Source: Aureispira sp. CCB-E
GTDB lineage: Bacteria; Bacteroidota; Bacteroidia; Chitinophagales; Saprospiraceae
Assembly: GCF_031326345.1 (NCBI RefSeq)
Contig: NZ_CP133671.1
Location: forward strand, 2,232,001-2,296,000
Direction of reading: 5' to 3'
Length of the DNA stretch: 64,000 nt
A program made the translations under genes and the position numbers. The notes beneath the pieces are model-generated. The model was not told the origin of the DNA. It saw only the letters and a list, made by a program, of their open reading frames with translations, and did not search any database. The number at the start of each line of letters is the position of its first letter. The first letter of the stretch is position 1. Below, piece after piece: positions 30,695 through 39,713 of this stretch.

Positions 30695-30733
30695 TAAAAA
30701 AAGCCTCTTGGAGCTGTTCCAAGGGGCTTTTTT
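30695..30733. terminator. Bidirectional intrinsic terminator
   Basis: AGCCTCTTGGA-gctg-TTCCAAGGGGCT forms an 11-bp stem flanked by seven A on the left and six T on the right. It can end transcripts from both sides: the rhs-immunity mRNA on plus and the XRE regulator mRNA on minus. It would isolate the expressed Rhs gene from the stored modules downstream. Confidence 0.8.
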
Positions 30734-30929
30734 ATGTAGCTATCTATCGCAGTTTTACTGCTTTCCTAGTTAGCACCGTGCCACTCCCTACACTTACGGT
30801 ACATGCAGCCTGTGAGGCTTTCGTTCACGTTTTTTTATTACAGCCTTGTCGGCTGTAAACTTTAATTATTTGCCAGTCGCTGCTTTCGCTCTGTGGCAGC
30901 CGCTGCGTCTGTCAAAAATTAAAGGGAAA

Positions 30930-31259
30930 TTAACTGTATGCTTGTTTGGCATGAGCATCTCTAATTGACATATCTAAGAAATAGAAAATCTTTTCTTGAA
31001 TGTCTTTAGGTAATCTTTGGATTGCTGCTAGCCTGTCTAAGTTTTTAGGCTCTATTTCTTCATCAACGACCCCTAATAAATAATCAATAGATACGTTTAA
31101 TGCTTCTGCCAATTTTATAATAGTCTCTAAGGCAGGTAAGGCGACATCACGTTCATAACGACCAATTGCAGGTCCTTTAGTACCTAACATTTTAGCCAAC
31201 TTCTCTTGAGAAATACCTCTACTCTTTCTTAGTTCTAAAAGACGTTTTCCGAAACTCAT
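30930..31259 (-). CDS. XRE-family helix-turn-helix regulator
   Basis: A 109-residue protein with an N-terminal HTH (FGKRLLELRKSRGISQEKLA, then GPAIGRYERDVALPALETI), followed by SIDYLLGVVD and a short helical C-terminus (RLPKDIQEKIFYFLDMSIRD). This is a common Bacteroidota cytoplasmic transcription repressor type. It is the only regulator inside the Rhs locus. Its promoter region lies next to the left end of the IS1-family element (31289). A role in controlling Rhs expression is possible but unproven. It may equally be a passenger gene. Confidence 0.85.
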   Translation of the reverse strand: MSFGKRLLELRKSRGISQEKLAKMLGTKGPAIGRYERDVALPALETIIKLAEALNVSIDYLLGVVDEEIEPKNLDRLAAIQRLPKDIQEKIFYFLDMSIRDAHAKQAYS

Positions 31260-31288
31260 GTGTTTTAATTATTACTATAAAAATCAAG

Positions 31289-32070
31289 GGTAGTGATGTA
31301 GATTGTATGATAAGTTAGAAAAAAAGACAATGAAGACTATATTTGTAAGATGTGTTCAATATCTATACAAATAAAATGTCCTCATTGCCACAATTCAAAG
31401 GTCGTTAAAAACGGGAAAAAAACCACAGGAAGACAAAACTTTCTGTGTAAGAATTGTGGCAAACAATTTCAAGCTGAATATTTATACCAAGGAGCAGATC
31501 CAAGTATGAAAGCCCAGCTACAAAGTTCTTTATTACATGGTAGTGGTATTAGAGATTGTTACAAAATATTTGGAATTAGTCCTAAAACTACTCTTCGATT
31601 TATACTAGAGCAAGGAGAAAAAATTAAAATTACTCCTAGACAAAAGAAGTATAAAAAAGTGCAAATTGATGAGTTATATTCCTTTGTGAATCAGAAAGGT
31701 AAAAAAGTGTGGGTTTTCTACGTTTACGCTCCTGAGACCAAAGAAATATTAGCTGTAACAATGGGCAAACGTACAAAAAAGCAACTTCGATATTTAATGA
31801 CACAATTAAAGTGTCTAGATATAGAAATTGAATTTTACTGTACAGATGCTTTTAAGAGTTTTAAAGAGGTCTTACCTTATTATCAACATATTATTGGTAA
31901 ATCTTTTACTAAAGATATTGAAGGTATTAATACTCTTATTCGCTCTAAAATTGCACGATTTCACCGAAGAACTACCAAGTTTTCTAAGAAACTTAAGTAT
32001 CAATGGCATTTGTTTAAAATTTTTGTCTTTTATTTCAATGAACTTCCATCATACATTTAACAACACAACC
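31289..32070 (+). mobile_element. IS1-family insertion sequence, 782 bp
   Basis: Imperfect 23-bp terminal inverted repeats lie at 31289-31311 (GGTAGTGATGTAG...TGTATGAT) and 32048-32070 (reverse strand GGTTGTGTTGTTA...TGTATGAT), matching at about 18 positions. Both start GGT, and the length fits the IS1 family. The single transposase frame fills it. The flanks (ATCAA on the left, GTTAATC on the right) show no 8-9 bp target duplication, which suggests an adjacent deletion after insertion. Confidence 0.8.
31350..32060 (+). CDS. IS1-family transposase, single reading frame
   Basis: A 236-residue protein with an N-terminal zinc ribbon (CPHCHN near residue 10 and CKNCGKQF near 34). A helix-turn-helix stretch follows, then a DDE domain with IDELYSFV, YCTDAFKSF and IEGINTLIRSKIARFHRRT as in InsB. 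In classical IS1, InsA and InsB are joined by frameshifting. Here one frame encodes both. The length and all three acidic positions look intact, so the element may be active. Confidence 0.9.
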   Translation: MCSISIQIKCPHCHNSKVVKNGKKTTGRQNFLCKNCGKQFQAEYLYQGADPSMKAQLQSSLLHGSGIRDCYKIFGISPKTTLRFILEQGEKIKITPRQKKYKKVQIDELYSFVNQKGKKVWVFYVYAPETKEILAVTMGKRTKKQLRYLMTQLKCLDIEIEFYCTDAFKSFKEVLPYYQHIIGKSFTKDIEGINTLIRSKIARFHRRTTKFSKKLKYQWHLFKIFVFYFNELPSYI

Positions 32071-32095
32071 GTTAATCTTAAAAAGAGAGAAGTAT

Positions 32096-32785
32096 ATGAT
32101 AAATCTCAAAAGGAAGAATAATAGTATTTCAATATTGCTTATTCTTTTTATTTTTTCAAGTTGTAGTATTAATAAGATTAACAATAAATTAAATCTTGGG
32201 GTAATGACTATTGGGAACTCATGTGACCAACGTGAAATGAAAGTTCATTCAGAATATTTTGTGTCACTTATTGATTCTTGTAATTATTACTTCAAGATAG
32301 ATCAAGAAAGCATTAAGTATTTAGGAAGTGAGAATGACTATATTCAATTGAGTTTAAATAAAGAGGTGGTAAAAAATGGAGATTTATTACCCAAAAATAA
32401 GAGAATTAATATTAAATTTCCTAATAGAATATTTGCTAGTTCAGAGATTTATATTTTTGATCTGATAAAATCTGTGAAAAAGAAAATTAATTTTCTTTGC
32501 TATTTGAAAGTAGTCAATTTTGATGAATTGGCAAAATCTAAAGATAATACCAGTATATTGTCAATTCCAGCCAACAAAAGACAAAATGGATTAATTTACT
32601 TTCCTATAGGAGGAACAACTGTAATTCTTGAAATATATGGTAAGAATAATAAAGAATTATTAGATAGAAAAGATTTTTTTTCAGAACGTCCTATTTTGAA
32701 TATAAGAAATTATGAGAAGGGAGATTATGAAGTAAAGGTGAATCTTAGAGGAGAGAATTATTTTTATAGTTTATCAATAGAATAG
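32096..32785 (+). CDS. Orphan immunity-like lipoprotein
   Basis: A 229-residue protein with a lipoprotein signal (ISILLILFIFSSCS, lipobox Cys near residue 23). No family is recognised. It has the size, signal and position of the other immunity genes and is followed 9 bp later by R element 2, but no toxin tip precedes it. Instead the IS1 element ends 25 bp upstream. An open frame from the IS edge (VNLKKREVYDKSQKEE, stop at 32121) overlaps its start and may be the last residues of the lost toxin. Confidence 0.65.
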   Translation: MINLKRKNNSISILLILFIFSSCSINKINNKLNLGVMTIGNSCDQREMKVHSEYFVSLIDSCNYYFKIDQESIKYLGSENDYIQLSLNKEVVKNGDLLPKNKRINIKFPNRIFASSEIYIFDLIKSVKKKINFLCYLKVVNFDELAKSKDNTSILSIPANKRQNGLIYFPIGGTTVILEIYGKNNKELLDRKDFFSERPILNIRNYEKGDYEVKVNLRGENYFYSLSIE

Positions 32786-32794
32786 TATAAGAAG

Positions 32795-33067
32795 CAAGGT
32801 ATTCCACCGAGAGAGTAGCGATCTAGTATTGCGCCAGTAGCTGAAAAAGCTACCAGTCACTAGTCGTTTCTTCTGTCACAGTACTAGGCTTTACTATTCG
32901 GTGTTATGGCGGATTCTAGTCCTTATAGCCTTGTTAATCATTACATTACAAGCAATGCGCCGCCCTAGTGTGTCCTCCTGTCGGTTCTCTACACCAAACA
33001 GCCACAGTCTGTTTGCCCTTTGGGTGCGTTTCGTTCATCATGTAGGAGCTGTCAGGCTGCGTATTTT
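32795..33067 (+). repeat. R element 2
   Basis: It starts CAAGGTATTCCACCGAGAGA and has the hairpin GTAGCTgaaaAAGCTAC, the CTAGTA/TACTAG long-range arms, and GGCGG pairing with CCGCC. An inner insert (caaacagccacagtctgtttg) is itself a hairpin. It ends GTAGGAGCTGTCAGGCTGCG, exactly as R1. Rhs-core homology of the next module begins about 55 bp later. Confidence 0.8.
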
Positions 33068-33142
33068 TTGTTTTTAATTGAATCCGAAGGCTCAGCGAAG
33101 CTAAAAAAATAGGTTTTAGAGGAGTACGATCTTACAGACCAC

Positions 33143-34233
33143 TTGGGGAATGTGACGACGCAAGTGGGTGATAGAAAGTCGGGTACAATCGCCTCCAACA
33201 ACATCAAAGCTGATGTGCTGAGTTATCAGCAGTATTATCCCTTTGGTTGGAATATGCCTGGGCGCTCACTTAATGCGGATAAGGCTAGATTTACTTACAA
33301 TGGAATGGAAGAAGAGCCTGAAATTTCTAGTGGTCATCAAACTACTTTTTATCGTGAATTAGATACTCGTCTAGGGCGTTGGTGGTCTATTGATCCTATC
33401 TTCAAAGCTAATTGGTCTACATATAATTCAATGTCTAATAATCCTACATTAAGAATAGATCCTGACGGAGATACAGATTTTTATGATTATTATGGTAAAT
33501 ATATAGGAAGAGATGGTAATGATAATGGTATGTCGAGAATAGCCTTATCTACAGAAAGTGCTGAAGATATAAGACAAAAGTTAAAAGCTCAGACGCCAAA
33601 TGCTCCAGTAATTATAAAAACATCTGAATATAGAGACTTAGCAATCGTTCCAACTGTACAAGAAATGGAAGTAATGTCTAATATGATTAAAAATACAGAG
33701 AAAAAATTTGTTGAGAATGGTATGATTGCTGTAATAAATAAAGAAGGGAATAGAATAGCTCCAATAGAAAAAGAAGGAAAGGTTAATGAGATTAATATGG
33801 GAGAAGCTACAGAAGGAATATCTAAGAGAGGGGAAGGAATTCTTTATGAAGTCCATAGTCATACTTTTAATGTAGAAGTTAAAGAAGGAAATGTTTATAT
33901 AGGAGGATCGGCTAAATCTTCTCCCTTAGACATAGCTCGTGTTAAAGCATTTAATAAATTAGGTCTAAATAACCCATTTGCAGTTATCGGTTACTCTACG
34001 CCTAAATCAATAGATGCTCTTCAAGAGTCAATTGGAGGAACTGATGCTTTAAATAAAGCAAAAAAAATGCTGGAACACCAGTTCAGATACCTAAAGGAGC
34101 ATGGGGAAGTCGAATTGAATTTTACGATGGGAAAGGTGATGTTGGAGGATATACTTTTCCTCAATTTCAAAGAGCTGTAAAAAAAGTGCATAAACATCAA
34201 GCAAAACAAGCAAAACAAGCAAAGAAAAAATGA
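33143..34233 (+). pseudogene. Stored Rhs tip module with JAMM-like protease, frameshifted
   Basis: The Rhs-core fragment (from DHLGNVTTQ at about 33137 to RIDPDGD) joins a new tip. Residues from the TTG at 33143 include HSH at 238-240 and SPLD at 260-263, a JAMM-like H-x-H...S-x-x-D set with wider spacing than usual. The frame stops at 34180 after an A8 run (near 34060-34069). One extra A would restore a longer frame: NAGTPVQIPKGAWGSR, then FYDGKGDVGGYTFPQFQRAV, then a Lys/Gln-rich end. That frame ends at TGA 34231-34233, overlapping the ATG of the next gene as ATGA. The module has no start region or promoter of its own. I infer a silent module inactivated by a one-base deletion. Confidence 0.8.
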
Positions 34234-34655
34234 TGAAATTTGGATTAGTATGTATATTAATGATTCATGCTTTATTAATATATGCTCAAGAAATAGAGTA
34301 TGATTTATCTGATTTTTGTGAAAATAGTATAAAAAATACTGAGATTTATTATTGTATAAATAATGAATCGAAAGACCTAAGAATTATATTTACAGGCAAG
34401 TCTTGTCTTGAAGTAATTTCTATTGAAAATGAAGATTTTATTAAGCTTTTGAAGAGGAGAAAAGTGGCTAATATTATTACTTATCACAGTAATAATATAT
34501 CAAATGATGAAATCCAAATAGAGTTTATTTTGTCTCAAGTCACAAAAAAAAGCTATAAAGAAAGATTTTTTATAAAAAATCATTCTTGGAGCCGTATTTA
34601 TGTAAATGCCGAAAATAAATGGAAGAAAGGACAAGGTATTCCACCGAGAGAGTAG
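34230..34655 (+). CDS. Putative immunity protein of the JAMM-like module
   Basis: A 141-residue protein with a signal peptide (GLVCILMIHALLIYAQ). No family is recognised. The ATG overlaps the stop of the restored toxin frame (ATGA), typical of translationally coupled toxin-immunity pairs. The C-terminus reads into R element 3 and ends QGIPPRE, a tail shared with the immunity protein ending at 40474. Export suggests the toxin acts outside the cytoplasm. Confidence 0.65.
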   Translation: MMKFGLVCILMIHALLIYAQEIEYDLSDFCENSIKNTEIYYCINNESKDLRIIFTGKSCLEVISIENEDFIKLLKRRKVANIITYHSNNISNDEIQIEFILSQVTKKSYKERFFIKNHSWSRIYVNAENKWKKGQGIPPRE

Positions 34656-34800
34656 CGAACTAGTACAGCGCCAGTAGTTGGAAAGCTACCAATCACTAGT
34701 CGTTCATTCTGTCACAGTACTAGGCTTTACTATTCGGTGTTTTTTGCTATACCTTTGATACATTGTATCAAGCCTACGCAGGGTTCTCGTGCTTATAGCC
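34632..34800 (+). repeat. R element 3, shortened
   Basis: It opens with the standard 20 bases and keeps the GTAGTTggaaAGCTAC hairpin and the ACAGTACTAGGCTTTACTAT segment. It then contains an unrelated piece (gatacattgtatc) and jumps from CTTATAGCCTCGGC straight into the late Rhs-core sequence GGGCGCTCGCTTAATGCTG. Compared with R4 and R5, about 370 bp of R plus Rhs core is missing. Confidence 0.75.
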
Positions 34801-35751
34801 TCGGCGGGGCGCTCGCTTAATGCTGATAAGGCAAGATTTGATTTTAATGATAAAGAAATAGATGAAGGATGGTGGGGGAGGAATACGGAGGCTTATAAGT
34901 ATCGTTTTCATGACCCTCGATTGGGAAGGTTTTTATCTGTAGATCCATTAATGAATAAATATCCTTGGAATTCTTCTTATGCTTTTTCTGAAAATGTTGT
35001 TATTGATGCTGTAGAATTAGAAGGATTAGAAAAAGTAAATGTAAAAGATATTGGAATAAACCCTGAATCAGTAAAAAATGAAGATGGCACTTATACTTTT
35101 TCCCTAGGTTATCAAAAATTTAAAAATGTGAAGATGATTACAAGGGGAGGTAAAGATTATTTTGATTTAACAGGGAAACTTTCGGGTAATACATTGTATT
35201 ATAATCAAGAAAAACAATTTTGGACTTGTGAAGGAACCCCTAAAGAAAAAGTGAGTATTGAAAATGATATATTTGATCCTCCTTATGATAAAAATTGGGA
35301 CTGTGAGAGAGTAAATTGTGCAGGGTTAGTTTTTAGAGAAAATAGATTTATAGGGTCTATAGATGAGGTTAAAACTAAATTAGGACAAGAAGCTGTTCCG
35401 ATTACATCTAGCACAGTTTTAAAAGAGGGAGATATTATTATTACCTTGCAAGAATTTACATATACTCCAGGAGTTATGATAGATGGTAGTTTTGTTCCTT
35501 TAGCTCCAGAACAAGGACCAGATTTTCATATTGTTTCTGCGCCATTAGGACCTCAAGGACAAGACCTACCCAATGTAATAACTACAAATGGTAAACGACC
35601 AATATATGAAGGATTGTGGTTGAAAAATGCTTTAGTCAAAGATGGTGATCAGTATACAAATAATGATCGTTATGATACCCCTGCGTTTCATGAAGGAAGA
35701 CCGGTTATTGTTAATTTTAAAATAAAAGAAACAAAGTATAAAAAGAAATAA
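34789..35751 (+). CDS. Stored Rhs tip module with NlpC/P60-like cysteine enzyme
   Basis: A 320-codon frame. Only the last part of the Rhs core remains (GRSLNADKARFDF, DPRLGRFLSVDPLMNKYP, then VIDAVELEGLE). The tip has NCAGLVF with Cys177, LKEGDIII, and DFHIVSAP with His247. That order (C, GD, H) fits the NlpC/P60-like papain fold of peptidoglycan or amide hydrolases. The similarity is by motif only. The first codons lie in R element 3 and give no signal peptide, so this is a stored tip and not an independent secreted protein. The immunity gene starts 1 bp after the stop. Confidence 0.75.
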   Translation: MLIASAGRSLNADKARFDFNDKEIDEGWWGRNTEAYKYRFHDPRLGRFLSVDPLMNKYPWNSSYAFSENVVIDAVELEGLEKVNVKDIGINPESVKNEDGTYTFSLGYQKFKNVKMITRGGKDYFDLTGKLSGNTLYYNQEKQFWTCEGTPKEKVSIENDIFDPPYDKNWDCERVNCAGLVFRENRFIGSIDEVKTKLGQEAVPITSSTVLKEGDIIITLQEFTYTPGVMIDGSFVPLAPEQGPDFHIVSAPLGPQGQDLPNVITTNGKRPIYEGLWLKNALVKDGDQYTNNDRYDTPAFHEGRPVIVNFKIKETKYKKK

Positions 35752-35752
35752 T

Positions 35753-36226
35753 ATGAAATTATATGTTTGGATTATTCTAATAATAATAACAGTGCAGTGT
35801 AATAATGCTATCTTGCACCCAAGAAAAGTATGGAAATCGGAATGTAATGAAGATTATACTATAGTGCATAGTACAGTTAATAGCAAGAATATTATACACT
35901 TCTATGGGCAAAAGGAGTTTAATAATGAAGTACTATATTATAAATCAATAGGTAAAAATGTTAGTGTGGATGAATCTAATTTGTCATTTAAACTTGATTC
36001 ATTTCTGTTTAGCAAGGAAAGCTTGAAAAATAATCCAGAAGGAACTACTTTTTTTAAAAATGAATATAGAATTCAACTGCCATCGTCATTAGATTGTAAG
36101 ATTGATTTAGAGGGAAATTATCTTACAGCAAAAATTTTTATGTTCCTATCTTATTCATCATTTGATACATGTCATTTTATTTTATTGGAAGAACAAGGTA
36201 TTCCACCTCAGAAGCCAACAGACTAG
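35753..36226 (+). CDS. Putative immunity lipoprotein of the NlpC/P60-like module
   Basis: A 157-residue protein with a short lipoprotein-type signal (YVWIILIIITVQCNN, Cys near residue 16). No family is recognised. It follows the cysteine-enzyme tip by one base. Its C-terminus runs into R element 4 and ends EEQGIPPQKPTD, a variant of the QGIPPRE tail. The location predicts periplasmic protection, consistent with a cell-wall-directed toxin. Confidence 0.65.
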   Translation: MKLYVWIILIIITVQCNNAILHPRKVWKSECNEDYTIVHSTVNSKNIIHFYGQKEFNNEVLYYKSIGKNVSVDESNLSFKLDSFLFSKESLKNNPEGTTFFKNEYRIQLPSSLDCKIDLEGNYLTAKIFMFLSYSSFDTCHFILLEEQGIPPQKPTD

Positions 36227-36465
36227 TATCACGCCAGTAGCTAAAGGCTATCACTGCGCTAGTCGCTGTGTTCTGTCATGCTTCTAGGTTTGGCATGTTC
36301 GGTTTCATGGCGGTTCCCGTCCTTATAGCCTCGGCGTAGCATCCTTGTCAGGTTCACTCCACCATATAGCCACTGGCTATATGCCCTTCGGGTACGTTCG
36401 TTCATGTTACAAGCACTACACCGCCCTAGTGTGTGTAATCAACAGCTGAATTTTATGCAGGCTAG
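36194..36465 (+). repeat. R element 4
   Basis: A full-length R copy whose opening is diverged after ATTCCACC. Hairpin GTAGCTaaaGGCTATC is present, plus the insert CATATAGCCactGGCTATATG (9-bp perfect stem) and the closing GTTACAAGCACTACACCGCC. From CTTATAGCCTCGGC onward it is nearly identical to R5. It runs into Rhs-core homology at AATCAACAGCTGAA, where TGG of the expressed gene has become TAG (36461-36472 region). Confidence 0.8.
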
Positions 36466-36468
36466 GAT

Positions 36469-37665
36469 GTGAATACGAAGCTTAGTACTACAAATTCAAC
36501 ATTTGATTTTGGAGAACGTGCCTTAGGTATAAAAGCGTACGAACTTACAGACCACTTGGGGAATGTGACGACGCAAGTGGGTGATAGAAAGTCGGGTACA
36601 ATCGCCTCCAACAACATCAAAGCTGATGTGCTGAGTTATCAGCAGTATTATCCCTTTGGTTGGAATATGCCTGGGCGCTCGCTCAATGCTGGTAGGGCGA
36701 GATTTGATTTTAATGGTAAAGAAACTGATGAAGAATGGGAAAAGGTAGTTTTTGAATTTAGAACTTATGATTCTAGGAAAAATAGATTTCTTTCTATTGA
36801 TCCAATGACATCAAGTACACCTTGGGAATCTCCTTATGTTTTTGCTGCTAATTCTCCTATTGCGAATATAGATTATTTAGGACTATCTGCGGAAAGTGCG
36901 AATGATTCAGATCCTCCAAAAGATGCAAAAGTAATAAAAAGACCAACTGGAACAGCAGAAACAGGACCATTTAGGTATACTGTTGTTGGAAGTGATGTGG
37001 AAGCAAGTAGAGAAAGGGGAGGAGCGCAAACATTAACTGTTAATGGAACAACTTATAATGCTACTTTTACGAATGATTCTGATAATGGGACAACATTTGC
37101 GGGTTACTTTGATAGTGAAGGAAATCAATATCAAGAAGAGACATTGTTGTTTGAGAATAGAATGAATGATAATTTCAAAAATAAGCTTCTACGGGTAAGC
37201 TATGGTTTGGGACATGATCCTAATAAGTTAGTAGCTGTCATGAGGTATGAAAATGGATCAAATTTTCCAGATGCTAGCCAATGGGATTTAGGATCGGGGA
37301 ATACAGCTGTTGGTTTGATTTAGTTTACACAAGTGGCTGTAGATGAAATAAATATAAAGAATCAAACTAGTTGTACTCTAACAGCTATATCTCAAATGAC
37401 AGAACTGGAACAATTAGATGTTGTTAGGCAATATTACAATATGTATAGTCATAAAAATTTTAGTACTTTAAGTGACTATGCATTAGCTACATTTGCACCT
37501 GCTTATATGGGAAGTTCTTCTAATACTGGACTTTATACAAAAGCTAAAAGTGGTAAGAAATATACAGCTAATTCTAGTTTAGATACTGATAATAATGGTG
37601 TTATTACTGCTGGTGAAGTAGGAGCAAAATATAAAAAATATTATAAAAAAGCATATCAAAGATAA
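36469..37665 (+). pseudogene. Stored Rhs tip module with lysozyme-like enzyme, amber mutation
   Basis: The Rhs core (NTKLSTTNSTFDFGERALG to SPIANIDYLGL) joins a tip with MRYENGSNFPDAS, GSGNTAVGLI and then, after an in-frame TAG at 37321-37323, FTQVAVDEIN, EQLDVVRQYYNMYS and TDNNGVITAGE. This is the pattern of lysozyme-like/transglycosylase domains (ENGSNF with Glu261, GLIQF, EQLxxVxxYY). The TAG replaces the Gln of GLIQF, so a CAG-to-TAG change is the simplest explanation. Both halves are in one frame: 36469-37323 and 37324-37665. The end reads TAATG into the immunity gene. The intact enzyme would cleave peptidoglycan. Confidence 0.85.
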
Positions 37666-38234
37666 TGATGATTAGGTTAATAATAATGATGATTGTATTT
37701 TTATATTTACCAGGTCCTTCAGAGGCATATACAATCAAAAACTCTTTTGGAAATAGTTTTACGATAAGAGATAGTACAATTTTACTGGAAAATGAATCAT
37801 TTAAATTTGTATTTAATACAGATACAGAAGAAACATGGTTATATTATACAAATTGTAAAGAGAGATATTCTTTTGGACGAATTGTTGGGCGTTTTGGTAT
37901 GGAACCAGAAATAAAAATAGATAGACTTGATTCCCATAATATGGGAATATTTTTGATAGTCCATTTTTATGATATGGGAATAGCTGTCGATGCAATAATA
38001 TGTTATTCATTTAATACGAAATCATGTATTCTAACAAATATTGGTTCTTTTCCAGAAGTAGGGATTTATAAACTAGACTCAAATAAATTAACAGAAGCGT
38101 TGTCTTATGATTATCAAATAATTGAAGGGAAGATTATTTTAGAGGAAATATATAAAGAGGATACTAAATCAAGTATAAAGGAATTAATCATTAGGAGAAG
38201 AGAGTTAAAGTGTGATTTATCCATACGACCATAA
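37665..38234 (+). CDS. Putative immunity protein of the lysozyme-like module
   Basis: A 189-residue protein with a signal peptide (LIIMMIVFLYLPGPSEA). Its ATG overlaps the toxin stop as TAATG, indicating coupling. No family is recognised. A periplasmic location is expected for an inhibitor of a lysozyme-like toxin. It stays open although its toxin carries a nonsense codon, so it might still be selected for protection against kin carrying the intact tip. Confidence 0.65.
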   Translation: MMIRLIIMMIVFLYLPGPSEAYTIKNSFGNSFTIRDSTILLENESFKFVFNTDTEETWLYYTNCKERYSFGRIVGRFGMEPEIKIDRLDSHNMGIFLIVHFYDMGIAVDAIICYSFNTKSCILTNIGSFPEVGIYKLDSNKLTEALSYDYQIIEGKIILEEIYKEDTKSSIKELIIRRRELKCDLSIRP

Positions 38235-38241
38235 AATAGGG

Positions 38242-38512
38242 CAAAGGTATTCCACCAAGAGAGTAGCGATCTAGTATTGCGCCAGTAGTTTAAAAAGCTA
38301 CCAATCACTAGCCGTTTCTTCTGTCACAGTCCTAGGCTTTACTATTCGGTGTCATGGCGGGTTCTCATGCTTATAGCCTCGGCGTAGCATCCTTGTCAGG
38401 TTCACTCCACCATATAGCCACTGGCTATATGCCCTTCGGGGACGTTCGTTCATGTTACAAGCACTACACCGCTCTAGTGTGTGTAATCAACAGCTGAATC
38501 TTATGCAGGATG
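38242..38512 (+). repeat. R element 5
   Basis: A full-length R copy. It has an opening variant CAAAGGTATTCCACCAAGAG, hairpin GTAGTTtaaaAAGCTAC, insert CATATAGCCactGGCTATATG and end GTGTGTAATCAACAGCTGAA. The 3' part is almost identical to R4 and continues without a break into Rhs-core sequence identical to that of the expressed gene at about 28567-28640. Confidence 0.8.
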
Positions 38513-38516
38513 GGAT

Positions 38517-39713
38517 GTGAATACGAAGCTTAGTACTACAAATTCAACATTTGATTTTGGAAAACGTGCCTTAGGTATAAAAGCGTACGATCTAGTAGAC
38601 CATTTGGGGAATGTGGCGACGCAAGTGAGTGATAGAAAAGCGGGGACGTTGGCTACTAATGATATACAAACTAATGTGCTCAGTTATCAGCAGTATTATC
38701 CATTTGGATGGAACCAACCTGGGCGCTCGCTCAATGCTGATAGAAGTCGATTTACGTTTAATGGAAAAGAGTTTGACCCAGAATGGAATATTCAAGATTA
38801 TGGGTTTAGACTCTATGATAACCGTTTAGGTAAATTTCTTTCCTTCGATCCTCTTTCAGATAAATACCCAGATTTAACACCATATCAATTTGCTAGTAAT
38901 ACACCGATTCAGTCTATTGACTTAGATGGTTTAGAACGATTTGATGTACAGTTTAACAGAGAAGATGGAGATGCTCATTTGTCATTGGTGGATGCTACAG
39001 GACCATTACGTTTCTTTATTCATGGTAATGGGTTATATATATCTGAAGATTCTAAACGAGGAATAGCTTTAAGAAAGGCATGGAATACCTTGTCAGATAT
39101 ACATGGAATAACTACAGCTAGAATTAATGGTTATGACATAATTGCCCAAAGTGTTCCTTCTAATACGGTAGCTAGAGATCCTCGGTCAATTTTCTATCCT
39201 TCCGATCCCAAAGTAAGAGATAATGTATTAAAACCTGTAGGAACACCCAATGGAGAATTTGGAGAAGGAATAATAGGACTAAAGATTAAAAGTATACCAG
39301 ATGGATCTATGTTCAAACAATTGGATCCATTAAATCCTGATGAATTAGAAATAGAAGAACCAGAACCAGATTTATATATTATAGAAATAACTAGAGAACA
39401 ATATATAGATGAAAACTTTACAATGGTTTTAACGCCTAAAGTTTTACATGGGCCAACCCCCGCAGATAAGAGAAATTATAAGAAATCTATTAAAACTGCT
39501 AAAAACATGGCAAAAACTCCCAATCGGGTTATCAAAATAAATGGGACGCCAAAACAGCAAAAACAGTTTAGAAAAGACTTGATAAAAGCAGGCGTTGATC
39601 CTAAAAAAATTCGAAATGATTTACCTAGCAATAAAACAAATTCTTCTTTTGGTATACAAGTAGGTGAAGTAAAAACAAGAATTATAGAGACAACTAGAAA
39701 ATTGAATAAATGA
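38517..39713 (+). CDS. Stored Rhs tip module, unknown toxin
   Basis: A 398-codon frame that looks intact. The Rhs core (NTKLSTTNSTFDFGKRALG, DHLGNVATQ, YYPFGWNQPGR, RLYDNRLGKFLSFDPL, QSIDLDGLERF) is followed by a tip of about 255 residues. The tip begins DVQFNREDGDAHLSLVDATG and ends in a lysine-rich region (KQQKQFRKDLIKAGVDPKK). I recognise no toxin family. Core homology to the expressed gene is long (more than 250 bp at DNA level), so this is the best candidate for a functional replacement tip. It overlaps the immunity start (ATGA). Confidence 0.75.
   Translation: MNTKLSTTNSTFDFGKRALGIKAYDLVDHLGNVATQVSDRKAGTLATNDIQTNVLSYQQYYPFGWNQPGRSLNADRSRFTFNGKEFDPEWNIQDYGFRLYDNRLGKFLSFDPLSDKYPDLTPYQFASNTPIQSIDLDGLERFDVQFNREDGDAHLSLVDATGPLRFFIHGNGLYISEDSKRGIALRKAWNTLSDIHGITTARINGYDIIAQSVPSNTVARDPRSIFYPSDPKVRDNVLKPVGTPNGEFGEGIIGLKIKSIPDGSMFKQLDPLNPDELEIEEPEPDLYIIEITREQYIDENFTMVLTPKVLHGPTPADKRNYKKSIKTAKNMAKTPNRVIKINGTPKQQKQFRKDLIKAGVDPKKIRNDLPSNKTNSSFGIQVGEVKTRIIETTRKLNK

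Noticed and set aside
30622-30858. 78-codon plus-strand frame after R element 1
   Set aside because: It runs through the intrinsic terminator hairpin and has a composition set by the hairpins.
31828-32121. 97-codon frame overlapping the IS1 transposase end
   Set aside because: It is mostly a frame shadow of the transposase. Only its last 16 codons beyond the IS end are of interest as a possible toxin-tail remnant.
30396-33067. R element as a group II intron or a retron RNA
   Set aside because: No reverse transcriptase is present in the window, and no intron domain V or msr/msd pattern is visible. Copies differ by large internal gaps.
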